From contig CP053418.1 in NCBI GenBank assembly GCA_013127575.1, positions 4,340,001 to 4,404,000 on the forward strand: a DNA stretch of 64,000 nt. Direction: 5' to 3'. Origin of the DNA: Ramlibacter terrae. Its GTDB lineage: Bacteria > Pseudomonadota > Gammaproteobacteria > Burkholderiales > Burkholderiaceae_C. Every line of letters starts with the position of its first letter. Within the stretch, counting starts at the first letter, position 1. The notes beneath the pieces are model-generated. The model had not been told where the DNA came from, made no database searches, and saw only the letters and a program-made list of their open reading frames with translations. Of this stretch, positions 37,173 through 45,374 are shown piece after piece. The position numbers were made by a program, and so were the translations under genes.

Positions 37173-38811
37173 TTGTCCGCATCGCCCCCGGCCGCCGAAA
37201 CCCGGCGCCGCCGCACCTTCGCCATCATTTCGCACCCCGACGCGGGCAAGACCACGCTCACGGAAAAGCTGCTGCTGTTCTCGGGCGCCATCCAGATCGC
37301 CGGCGCCGTCAAGGGCCGCAAGGCCTCGCGGCACGCCACCTCCGACTGGATGGAAATCGAGAAGCAGCGCGGCATCTCGGTGGCCTCGTCGGTCATGCAG
37401 ATGCTGTACCGCGACCACGTGGTGAACCTGCTCGACACGCCGGGCCACAAGGACTTCTCGGAAGACACGTACCGCGTGCTCACCGCCGTCGACGCCGCGC
37501 TGATGGTGATCGACGCCGCCAACGGCGTCGAAGCGCAGACGCGGCGGCTGATCGAGGTCTGCGCGCCAGCGCGACACGCCGATCATCACCTTCGTCAACA
37601 AGATGGACCGCGAAGTGCGCGAGCCGCTCGACATCCTCGACGAGGTCGAGCGCGAGCTCGGCATGCCCTGCGTGCCCATGACGTGGCCGGTCGGCAAGGG
37701 CAAGACCTTCGGCGGCATCATGAACCTGCGCCGACAGGCCATGACGGTGTTCGAGTCGGGCAGCGAGCGGCTGCCGCAGGATTTCGATGCGATCCCGCTG
37801 TCCGACACCGCGGAACTGCACAAGCGCTTCGGCTCCGAATACGACGCCGCCGCCGAGAGCATGGAACTCGCCGCCGGCGCTTCGCCCGAGTGGGACCACG
37901 CAGCGTTCCTCGCGGCCAAGCAGACGCCGGTGTTCTTCGGCTCCGCCGTCAACAACTTCGGCGTGATGGAGGTGCTCGATGCGCTGGTCGACTGGCGCCG
38001 GCGCCGCAGTCGCGCAAGAGCACGACGCTGGTCAACCGCCAGCCGGTCGAGCGCATCGTCGAGCCCGACGACCCGGCCTTCTCCGGCGTGGTGTTCAAGG
38101 TGCAGGCCAACATGGACCCGTCGCACCGCGACCGCATCGCCTTCGTGCGCATGGCGTCGGGCAAGTACACGCCGGGCATGAAGCTCAAGGTGCAGCGCAC
38201 GGCCAAGGAACTGCGCCCGACCTCGGTCGTCACCTTCCTGTCGCAGCGGCGCGAAGCGGTCGACGAGGCCTATGCCGGCGACATCATCGGCTTCACCACG
38301 CACGGCGGCGTGCAGCTGGGCGACACCATCACCGACGGCAGCGTCAACCTGCAATACACCGGCCTGCCGTTCTTCGCGCCGGAACTGTTCCGGTGGTCGT
38401 GCTCAAGAACCCGCTGCGCACCAAGCAGCTGCAGCAGGGCCTGGCGCAGCTCGGCGAGGAAGGTGCGATCCGGTGTTCCGGCCCGAGATCGGCGGCCCGA
38501 TGCTGCTGGGCGCGGTCGGCCAGCTGCAGTTCGAGGTGGTGCAGCACCGCCTGAAGACCGAGTACGACTGCGACGTGCGGCTGGAGGCCTGCCCCTACAC
38601 CGGCGCGCGCTGGATCACCGCCGACACGCCGTCCGAGCTGAAGGCTTTCACCGACGCCTACCCGCAGCGGATGGCGCTCGACGCGGCCAACGCGCTGGCC
38701 TTCCTGTGCACCTCGCCGTACGACGTGCGGCTGGCACAGGAGCGCTTTCCCAAGATCCACTTCCACCTGCTGCGCGAGCACGCCGGGCTGGCGTTGCAGA
38801 ACGCCGGCTGA
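37173..38811 (+). CDS. prfC: Peptide chain release factor 3
   Basis: RF3, the GTPase that recycles RF1/RF2. TTG 37173 is preferred (GGAG 6 bases upstream; LSASPPAAETRRRRTFAIIS); an ATG at 37113 lacks an RBS. G1 is HPDAGKTTLTEK, G3 LLDTPGHKDFSEDTYRVL, G4 FVNKMDRE. Later blocks are MTWPVGKGKTFGGI, VFFGSAVNNFGVMEVLDA and GAVGQLQFEVVQHRLKTEY. Breaks near 37568, 38005, 38395 and 38470 divide it. Full length about 546 residues, normal. Confidence 0.94.
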
Positions 38812-38829
38812 CCGCTTCGAGGAACCACC

Positions 38830-39986
38830 ATGCAGAAGCTTGTTCTTGCCGCGCTCGCCGCATCCACCGTGTTGCTGGCCGCCTGCGGTGGCGGTGGCGG
38901 CGGGGGCAGCACCACCTCCGGCGGCGGCGACGCCAGCGCCGCCACGTCCGACGACCTGGCGGGCATGTGCTCGCTGCCGGACCAGAAGCGCTTCGTGCGC
39001 GCCTACCTCGACGAGGCCTACCTCTGGTACCGCGAGATCCGCGACGTCGACGCCGCCAACTACAGCAGCGTGCCGGCGTACTTCGACGCGCTGCTGGTCC
39101 GCACGCCCGACGCCAACGGCCTGCCGAAGGACCGCTACAGCACCGTGCTGCCCACCGGGGCGGCGCAGGACCTGCTGAAGGACCACACCAACGCCGTGCC
39201 GGTCACGCGCGTGGTGCGCAGCCCCGAGGGCCGCCGCACCGGCTACATCCAGTTCAACGACCACGAGTCCGGCGCGCAGGACGACCTGATCACCACCTTC
39301 CGCGAACTGCGCGACGGCGGCGTGCAGGACCTCGTGCTCGACCTGCGCTTCAACTCCGGCGGCTTCCTCTACGTGGCGCTGGCCGCCGCTTCGATGATCG
39401 CGGGCCCTTCGGCGGAGGGCAAGGTGTTCGAGCAGCTGCGCTACAACGACAAGCGCAACGCCGAGACGGCGTCGAGCACCCTCACCTTCTCAAGCCGCCT
39501 GCAGTTCGCGGAGACGCAGTACGCCAGCGGATCGCGCCTGCCGCAGCTCGATCTGCCGCGCGTGTACGTGCTGACGTCGGGCCAGACGTGCTCGGCCAGC
39601 GAATCGATCGTCAACAGCCTGCGGGGCATCGACCTGCAGGTCGTGCTGGTGGGCGACACCACCTGCGGCAAGCCCTATGGCTTCCGCCGCCGCGACAACT
39701 GCGGCTACGCCTACTTCCCCATCGAATTCGGGGCGCCAACGCCAAGGGCTTCGGCGACTATTCGGCCGGCTTCGCGCCCACCTGCCGGGTGGAGGAAGAC
39801 CCGGACGCGGCCGCCGGCAGCACCCGCGACCCGCTGCTGAACGCGGCCCTGTTCCACATCGACAACGGCAGTTGCCCGGCGGCCGGCGCGCGCAGCGCGC
39901 AGAGCAGCGCCGCGCCGCAACTGGCGCCTTCGCGCACGCCGTCGCGTCCCGCACGGAGCGGCCGGCTGCTGTGGGACCAGCGTTGA
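38830..39986 (+). CDS. S41-family peptidase lipoprotein, short form
   Basis: The lipobox LLAAC follows a signal peptide (MQKLVLAALAASTVLLAAC), then a glycine-rich linker. The N-terminal cap reads RAYLDEAYLWYREIRDVDAA and LPKDRYSTVLP. The S41 core has DLVLDLRFNSGGFLYVALAA and the catalytic serine block LTSGQTCSASESIVNSLRG, then DTTCGKPYGF. After a break near 39735 it ends FAPTCRVEEDPDA on to LLWDQR. About 386 residues. I see no PDZ domain between the cap and the core, where related proteins usually have one. It should be anchored to the outer membrane. Confidence 0.82.
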
Positions 39987-40003
39987 GCGCCGGGGCGCGG
40001 GCC

Positions 40004-40816
40004 ATGCGCCCGCTGCAGGACTGGCCCGCGGCCGAATGCGCGCGCATCACGGGCGTGCTGACGGACATCGACGACACGCTCACCACCGAAGGCGCGGTCA
40101 CGCCCGACGTGCTGCAGGCGCTGGACGCGCTGGCCGCGGCCGGCCTGCACGTGATCCCGATCACGGGCCGCCCGGTGGGATGGAGCGAACCCTTCGCGCT
40201 GCAATGGCCGGTGGACGCGATCGTGGCGGAGAACGGCGCCGTCGCGCTCACGCACGGCGCGCAACCCGGCACGCTGCGCAAGCTATACGTGCAGGACGAG
40301 GCGACGCGCAGCGCCAACTTCGCGCGCATGCAGGCAGTCGCGCGCCGCATCGAAAGCGAGGTGCCGGGCGCCGCGCTGTCGCAGGACAGCCCCGGCCGCG
40401 AAACCGACATCGCCATCGACCACAGCGAGTTCACGCACCTGCCGCAGGACTGCATCGACCGCGTGGTGGCCTTGATGCGCGCGGAAGGCATGAACGCCAC
40501 CGTCAGCTCGATCCACGTCAACGGCTGGTACGGCGGCCACAACAAGCTGTTCGGCGCGCGCTGGATCGTGCGCGAGCTGCTGGGGCGCGACCTCGACGCC
40601 GAGCTCGATCGCTGGGTCTACGTCGGCGACTCCACCAACGACGTGCTGATGTTCGAACACTTCCCGCACAGCGTCGGCGTGGCCAACATCCGGCGCTTCG
40701 AGGACCAGCTCACGCACAAGCCGACGTACGTCACGCGCGGCGAGCGGGGCGCCGGGTTCGCGGAGGTGGCGGCGGCGATTCTCTCCGCCCGCCCTGCCCT
40801 TTCATCCCGGGCTTGA
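40004..40816 (+). CDS. HAD-IIB family phosphatase
   Basis: Intact, 270 residues. Motif I is VLTDIDDTLTTEG (DxD), motif II PITGRPVGW, motif III around KLFGARWIV and motif IV VYVGDSTNDVLMFE. The cap type matches the Cof/MPGP group (sugar or glycerate phosphate phosphatases). The substrate is unknown; trehalose- or mannosyl-3-phosphoglycerate phosphatases are possible. The stop lies inside the double-palindrome repeat. Confidence 0.85.
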   Translation: MRPLQDWPAAECARITGVLTDIDDTLTTEGAVTPDVLQALDALAAAGLHVIPITGRPVGWSEPFALQWPVDAIVAENGAVALTHGAQPGTLRKLYVQDEATRSANFARMQAVARRIESEVPGAALSQDSPGRETDIAIDHSEFTHLPQDCIDRVVALMRAEGMNATVSSIHVNGWYGGHNKLFGARWIVRELLGRDLDAELDRWVYVGDSTNDVLMFEHFPHSVGVANIRRFEDQLTHKPTYVTRGERGAGFAEVAAAILSARPALSSRA

Positions 40817-40874
40817 CCCGGGATCCGTGGCCCCGGCGAAGCCGCATGGATTGCGGGCCGAGCCCGCAATGACA
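40801..40874. repeat. Double-palindrome repeat, copy 2
   Basis: TCATCCCGGGCTTGACCCGG on to GGATTGCGGGCCGAGCCCGC, the same two palindromes as copy 1 in reverse order. It fills the gap between the convergent HAD and amidotransferase genes and includes the HAD stop codon. Confidence 0.88.
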
Positions 40875-40881
40875 GAAAGTG

Positions 40882-41691
40882 TCAGGCCACCACCGGCTGC
40901 AGCGGCGTGGCCTCCGTGCCGAGCCGCCGCGCCATCCGCTCCCAGCACGCGCGCACGTACCCGTTCATGATGCGTCCGTAGACGGGATGGATGCGCCAGT
41001 TCCACTCCGGGTGGAACTGGAAGCCCCGAGCGAACAGGCTCTCGTCCTTCCAGCGGAACGCTTCCACCAGGCCGTCGTCGGCATGGGCTTCGGCCACCAG
41101 GTCGTTGCCCAGCACGTTCACGCCCTGCGAATGGAGCGAGCTGACCCTGAAGCGATCCGTTTCCGCTATCCGCTCCAGCACACCGCCCGGCGTGGCGGTG
41201 ACGAAGTGCCGCTCCCGGTATTGCTCCTCCGGGCCCTCCTCCGGCTCCTCCCAGTGCTTCACGCCACCGGGGCGGTCGCGCAGCCACTGGTGCAGGCTGC
41301 CGCCCATGGCCACGTTGAAATCGTGCGAGCCGCGGCAGAAGCCGATCACCGGGATGCGCTTGGCCAGCGCGAGCTGGATCAGTTGCCGCGCCAGCGCGTC
41401 GCGCTCGGTGTCGAACTCGAACTCTTCGCGCGCGGGCTCCTCGCCGTACAGGTGCGGGTGCACGTTGGTGTCGGAGCCGCCCAGCAGGATGCCGTCGACG
41501 CCCTCCAGCAGGCCTTCCACCCGCTCCGGCGGGACGCGCGGATAGCAGACCGGCTGCAGGCCCATGTTCAGCAAGGTGCGGTGGCCGCCCTCGTCCATCA
41601 CCGTGTACATCTGCTGGTGGCCCGAGGGGTTCTGCAGGATGCGGTGGCTGGAGACCACCCACACGTTCGGCACCCGTGTCGCGTCGCTCAT
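40882..41691 (-). CDS. Gamma-glutamyl-gamma-aminobutyrate hydrolase-type class I amidotransferase
   Basis: Intact, 269 residues. The nucleophile elbow is VIGFCRGSHDFNVAMGG, the His-Glu pair GFQFHPEWNWR. GVDGILLGGSDTNVHPHLYG is the oxyanion-strand region. It is of the PuuD type, which cuts gamma-Glu-GABA to glutamate and GABA in putrescine breakdown. The next gene upstream is a paralogue, and its stop overlaps this start (ATGA). Confidence 0.88.
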   Translation of the reverse strand: MSDATRVPNVWVVSSHRILQNPSGHQQMYTVMDEGGHRTLLNMGLQPVCYPRVPPERVEGLLEGVDGILLGGSDTNVHPHLYGEEPAREEFEFDTERDALARQLIQLALAKRIPVIGFCRGSHDFNVAMGGSLHQWLRDRPGGVKHWEEPEEGPEEQYRERHFVTATPGGVLERIAETDRFRVSSLHSQGVNVLGNDLVAEAHADDGLVEAFRWKDESLFARGFQFHPEWNWRIHPVYGRIMNGYVRACWERMARRLGTEATPLQPVVA

Positions 41692-42457
41692 GAAGCCGCT
41701 TTCTCCAGGCAGTGCTTGCGGCACGCGGCCGCGAAGGCCTGCAGCGTGTGCTCGTAGAAGGGATGGTCCTCGTGCCGCCACTCGGGGTGCCACTGCACGC
41801 CATACGCGAAGGCGGGCGAGCCCATCACCTTCACGCCTTCCACCAGGCCGTCGGGCGCGTGCGCTTCCGCCACCAGCCCTTCCCCCGGGCGCTTGATGCC
41901 CTGGCCGTGCAGCGAGTTGACGAAGGCGCGCGTGCTGCCCGCCCACTCGGCGAAGGCGCTCCCCGGCTCCAGCAGCACCTCGTGCCGCTCGGCGAACTGC
42001 ACTTCCGGTCCTCGTGCTCCGGCTCGCGGTGGTCCATCAGCCCCGGCTGGTCGTGCAGCGTCTGGTACAGGCTGCCGCCCATCGCCACGTTGATTTCCTG
42101 CAGGCCGCGGCACACGCCCAGCAGCGGCATGGCGGACGCGAGTGCTTCGCGCACCAGCCGCATCGTCAGCTTGTCGCGGCGCGGATCGAGCAGGTCGGTG
42201 GGGAGCGCGGTGGCGCCGAAGTGCGTGGCATCGACATTCGACGGCGAGCCGGTGAGCAGCACACCGTCCACCAGCGGCAGCAGCGCCGGCACGTCCTCGG
42301 CTTCCGCCATGGGGAACAGCACCGGCTGCAGGCCGAGCGCGGTGACGGCGGCGGCATACCGGTCGGCCAGCACCGTGTAGCCGCCGGGATCGGAGAGATC
42401 GAGGTTGCGGTGGCAGGCGGGCAGCCACACCGGGGGCTTGTGCGGGGTCTTGGCCAT
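41688..42457 (-). CDS. Gamma-glutamyl-gamma-aminobutyrate hydrolase-type amidotransferase, paralogue
   Basis: About 256 residues from MAKTPHKPPVWLPACHRNLD. The nucleophile block is LLGVCRGLQEINVAMGGSLY and the His-Glu block YGVQWHPEWRHEDHPFYEHT. LLTGSPSNVDATHFG parallels the neighbour's GGSDTNVHPH. One break near 42010. The tandem copy suggests two related gamma-glutamyl substrates, for example adducts of different polyamines or alkylamines; this is inference. Confidence 0.86.
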
Positions 42458-42544
42458 CGTCACCGATGGTGCCAAGCCCGAGGCTCTGCCGCGCAACCGC
42501 GCGGCGCGATCCGGCGTCGGACGGCGCCGACGCCGGGGTGGCGG

Positions 42545-43501
42545 TCAGTTCTTGACGAGGCCCAGCTTCTCGACCGGGGCCTTCTCGGTCTTGAAGGTTT
42601 CCTGCGCGAAGCGCGCGTACTGCTGCGAGTCCGGTAGTTGGGCAGCATGTCGTAGCGCGCCGGGGCGGCCACGTAGCTGGGATCTTCCATGGCCTTCTTG
42701 AAGGCGTCATGCAGCTTCTTCACGACGTCGGGCGGCGTGTCGCGCGGCGCGCCGATGCCGAACGGCGAGTTCTGCACGATGTCGAGGCCCAGCTCCTTGA
42801 GCGTCGGCGCGTCGGGGAACTTGTCGAGCCGCTTCTCGCCCCGGTGTTGAGCACGCGCACCTTGCCGGCCTGCACCAGCGGCGCAAAGCCGGTCGAGTCG
42901 GCCATGGCCATGATGTGGCCGCCGGTGATGGCGCCGGCCAGTTCGGCGCTGCCCTTGTACGGGATGTGGTTGAGCTGGATGCCGAGCTTCTGAGCGATCA
43001 GCTCGGTGGTCAGGTGGGGGCTGGTCAGCGTCCCGGTGGAGCCGTAGCTCAGCTTGCCCGGGTTGGCCTTGGCGTAGCTGACGAAATCGTTCCAGTTCTT
43101 GATCGGGCTGTCGGCCGGCACCACGATGCCGAAGGCGTAGCCGGTGACGTTGATGACGTAGTTGATGTCCTTGACCGGATCCCAGCTGATCTTGGTCGTG
43201 TACGGCAGGCGGAACACGCCCAGCGGGATCTGCGCGAGGGTGTAGCCGTCGGCCGGGCTGGTCTGCAGCTGCTGCGCGGGCAGCGAGCCGCCGGCGCCCG
43301 GCTTGTTCTCGACGACCACGGGCTGGCCGAGAATCTTGCCGGCGTTGTCGGCCAGCTGGCGCATCGTGATGTCGGTCGGGCCGCCCGCGGGGAAGGCGAT
43401 GACGAGCCGGATCGGCTTGGACGGGAAGGACTGGGCTTGCGCCCCAGGCTGGCGGCGGCCGGGGTGGCGGCGGCAAGCTGGACGAGGTGGCGACGGCGCA
43501 T
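42545..43501 (-). CDS. Bug-family (TctC-like) solute-binding protein
   Basis: A signal peptide with a twin-arginine-like start (MRRRHLVQLAAATPAAASLG) precedes FPSKPIRLVIAFPAGGPTDI, the Bug signature, then VENKPGAGGSLPAQQLQTSP, DGYTLAQIPLGVFRLPY and LNHIPYKGSAELAGAITGGH. The C-terminus reads FKTEKAPVEKLGLVKN across breaks near 42850 and 42630. It is a periplasmic receptor for tripartite tricarboxylate-type uptake; the ligand is unknown. No membrane components are adjacent, as is common for these orphan receptors. Confidence 0.9.
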
Positions 43502-43518
43502 CGGGACTCCTGAATGAC

Positions 43519-43563
43519 TGCGGGGAAGGAAACGCCCGATTGGAGCGCTTGCCCTTCCCCGCA
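43519..43563 (-). terminator. Hairpin between lipoprotein and Bug genes
   Basis: TGCGGGGAAGG (43519-43529) and CCTTCCCCGCA (43553-43563) form an exact 11-base stem; no T tract follows. It probably ends the lipoprotein mRNA before the Bug gene. Confidence 0.55.
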
Positions 43564-43603
43564 GCAATCAGGACTCGCCCGGGGGCGTAACCGGGTGACA
43601 GGA

Positions 43604-44134
43604 TCAGCAGCCTTCGGGGCGGTCGTCGCGCATCGGGATGCTGCCGGTCAGCGTGATGGTGTCCGTGCCATTGCTGAGGCGCGCGCCGGCGAAGTCGACT
43701 TCGTCGTTGGTGCGGTCGACCGTGGCGCCCACCGGCTCGTCCAGGCTGTAGTCGGTGGTGCGGGTGCCGTTGCTGATCGTCACGAACATGACGCGGACCG
43801 TCGGCGTGCCCGGCTGGTAGCGGATGTCGCCTTCCATGACGTAGTCGGAGCCGGCCAGGTTCATGCGGGCGAAGCGGTAACGGCAGAGTTCCGGGTCGCT
43901 GCCGGGCGGGTTCACCTTCTCGACGGCGTTCAGGTACACGTTGCTGTTGGCGTAGACGCCGTTCTGGGCGGCCACCGCGGCGCCGCCGACCACGACGCTG
44001 CCGCTCTGTTCGCTGCGCTCGGGATCTTCGTCCTCGAACACGATGTCGCTGTCGCCACCGCCACCGCCGCAGCAGGCGGCCAGCAGCACTGCAACGGAGA
44101 GGGCCGTCGCGGCCGGGGTCAAGCTTCTTTTCAT
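43604..44134 (-). CDS. Lipoprotein of unknown function
   Basis: Intact, 176 residues. The signal peptide and lipobox MKRSLTPAATALSVAVLLAA-CC precede a glycine/acid-rich linker (GGGGGDSDIVFEDEDPERSE) and a small beta-rich domain (LAGSDYVMEGDIRYQPG, VRVMFVTISNGTRTTDYSLD) ending DRPEGC. Family not recognised. Its RBS is buried in a hairpin (44141-44166), suggesting translational control. Confidence 0.7.
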   Translation of the reverse strand: MKRSLTPAATALSVAVLLAACCGGGGGDSDIVFEDEDPERSEQSGSVVVGGAAVAAQNGVYANSNVYLNAVEKVNPPGSDPELCRYRFARMNLAGSDYVMEGDIRYQPGTPTVRVMFVTISNGTRTTDYSLDEPVGATVDRTNDEVDFAGARLSNGTDTITLTGSIPMRDDRPEGC

Positions 44135-44140
44135 GGACAA

Positions 44141-44166
44141 CCTCGTGAGTTTGCGGAAGCACGAGG
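44141..44166 (-). promoter_or_regulatory. Hairpin that sequesters the lipoprotein RBS
   Basis: On the minus strand CCTCGTG and CACGAGG pair exactly over a 12-base loop. The GAGG of the second arm is the only RBS-like sequence before ATG 44134, at 6 bases spacing. Folding would hide it. Confidence 0.5.
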
Positions 44167-44235
44167 CTAAGGCAGAGGCGCTGCGCGTTCGTGGGAGGCC
44201 GCCGCCGGGCCGTGTCGGACAGCACCGACTCACCG

Positions 44236-45276
44236 TCAAGTGGACGTAAAGCCCTGTAGCAAATTCACCGTGTTGACCCCAACTTCGGCCACGGCGTAGC
44301 CGCCTTCGAAGACGAAGAGAGTGGGCAGGCCGGCGGCGGCGAGGTCTTCCCCGACGCGCAGGTAGTCGTCGCCCCGCAGGCGGAAGCCGGAGATCGGGTC
44401 GCCCTCGAAGGTGTCCAGGCCCAGCGAGACGACCAGCGCGTCGGCGCCGAAGCCGCGGATCGCGCGGAGCGCTTCCTGCAGCGCCTCGCGCCACCTCGCG
44501 AAGTCCGTGCCGCGCGGCAGCGGCAGGTTCAGGTTGGCGCCCACGCCCGTCCCCGCGCCGCGCTCATCCGCGTAGCCCGGGTAGTAGGGGTACTCGGTGT
44601 GCGGATCGCCGTGCACGCTCGCGAAGAACACATCGGCGCGCTCGTAGAAGATGGCCTGCGTGCCGTTCCCGTGGTGGTAGTCGATGTCGAGCACCACCAC
44701 GCGCGCGGCGCCGCCGTCGCGCAGCGCCTGCGCCGCGATCGCCGCGTTGTTCAGGAAGCAGTAGCCGCCGAAGAAATCGCTGCCCGCGTGGTGCCCCGGC
44801 GGCCGCGTGAGCGCGAAGGCGGAGCGGTCGCCGGCCAGCAGCCGCTGCGCACCGGCCACCGCGCAGGCGGCGCCGTGGCGTGCCGCCTCCCAGGTTCCGG
44901 CGGTGATCGGCGAGCCGGCATCGAAGGAGAACAGCCCCATGCGCGCGGGGAAGCTGGCCGGGAGCACGTCGGTGCGGAAGGTGCGGATCGGCCAGTACGA
45001 AGGCAGCGCATCGCGTTCCGCGTTGGCCGGGTCGAGCGCGATCCAATCGTCCCGTGCCGTGGCGAGGAACTGCAGGTAGCGCGGCGCGTGCACGCGCTCG
45101 ATGACCGCGTCGGCGATGGGCGGCGGCGCCTCGATGCTGCCGAAGCGGCGCGCGCGCAGTTCCTGCAGCACGAGGTCGGCGCGGGCCGGCACCTCGAAGC
45201 ACGGCACCAGCGCGCCGCGGAACATCTCGTGGCGGCCGTGGTGCACGGCATGCCGGTCGTTGTAGAAGATCCGCAT
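44236..45276 (-). CDS. Histone-deacetylase-like acetylpolyamine amidohydrolase
   Basis: Intact, 346 residues. Class II-type deacetylase motifs are RPPGHHAGSDFFGGYCFLNN (catalytic His pair), VVLDIDYHHGNGTQAIFYER (zinc ligands), FASVHGDPHTEYPYYPGYAD, LVVSLGLDTFEGDPISGFRL and FEGGYAVAEVGVN with the catalytic Tyr. The YPYYPG and DPISGF wording fits the acetylpolyamine amidohydrolase group rather than protein deacetylases. It removes acetyl groups from putrescine- or cadaverine-type amines in the cytosol. Two gamma-Glu-GABA hydrolase genes 2-4 kb away fit polyamine catabolism. Confidence 0.9.
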   Translation of the reverse strand: MRIFYNDRHAVHHGRHEMFRGALVPCFEVPARADLVLQELRARRFGSIEAPPPIADAVIERVHAPRYLQFLATARDDWIALDPANAERDALPSYWPIRTFRTDVLPASFPARMGLFSFDAGSPITAGTWEAARHGAACAVAGAQRLLAGDRSAFALTRPPGHHAGSDFFGGYCFLNNAAIAAQALRDGGAARVVVLDIDYHHGNGTQAIFYERADVFFASVHGDPHTEYPYYPGYADERGAGTGVGANLNLPLPRGTDFARWREALQEALRAIRGFGADALVVSLGLDTFEGDPISGFRLRGDDYLRVGEDLAAAGLPTLFVFEGGYAVAEVGVNTVNLLQGFTST

Positions 45277-45286
45277 GCCGCGATTC

Positions 45287-45364
45287 TGTCATTGCGGGCT
45301 CGACCCGCAATCCATCGGCGCGCGTTCGGCGCTGCGTGGATCCCGGGTCAAGCCCGGGATGACA
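45287..45364. repeat. Double-palindrome repeat, copy 3
   Basis: TGTCATTGCGGGCTCGACCC on to CCCGGGTCAAGCCCGGGATG, the most regular copy. The 30-base spacer (CATCGGCGCGCGTTCGGCGC and on) is itself nearly palindromic. It lies between the uvrA stop and the deacetylase start. Confidence 0.9.
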
Positions 45365-45374
45365 GCCAAGTCGC

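Noticed and set aside
37113..39986. A 957-codon frame spanning prfC and the S41 peptidase.
   Set aside because: The two families' motifs lie in different frames for much of its length. The long frame is a chance opening in high-GC DNA.
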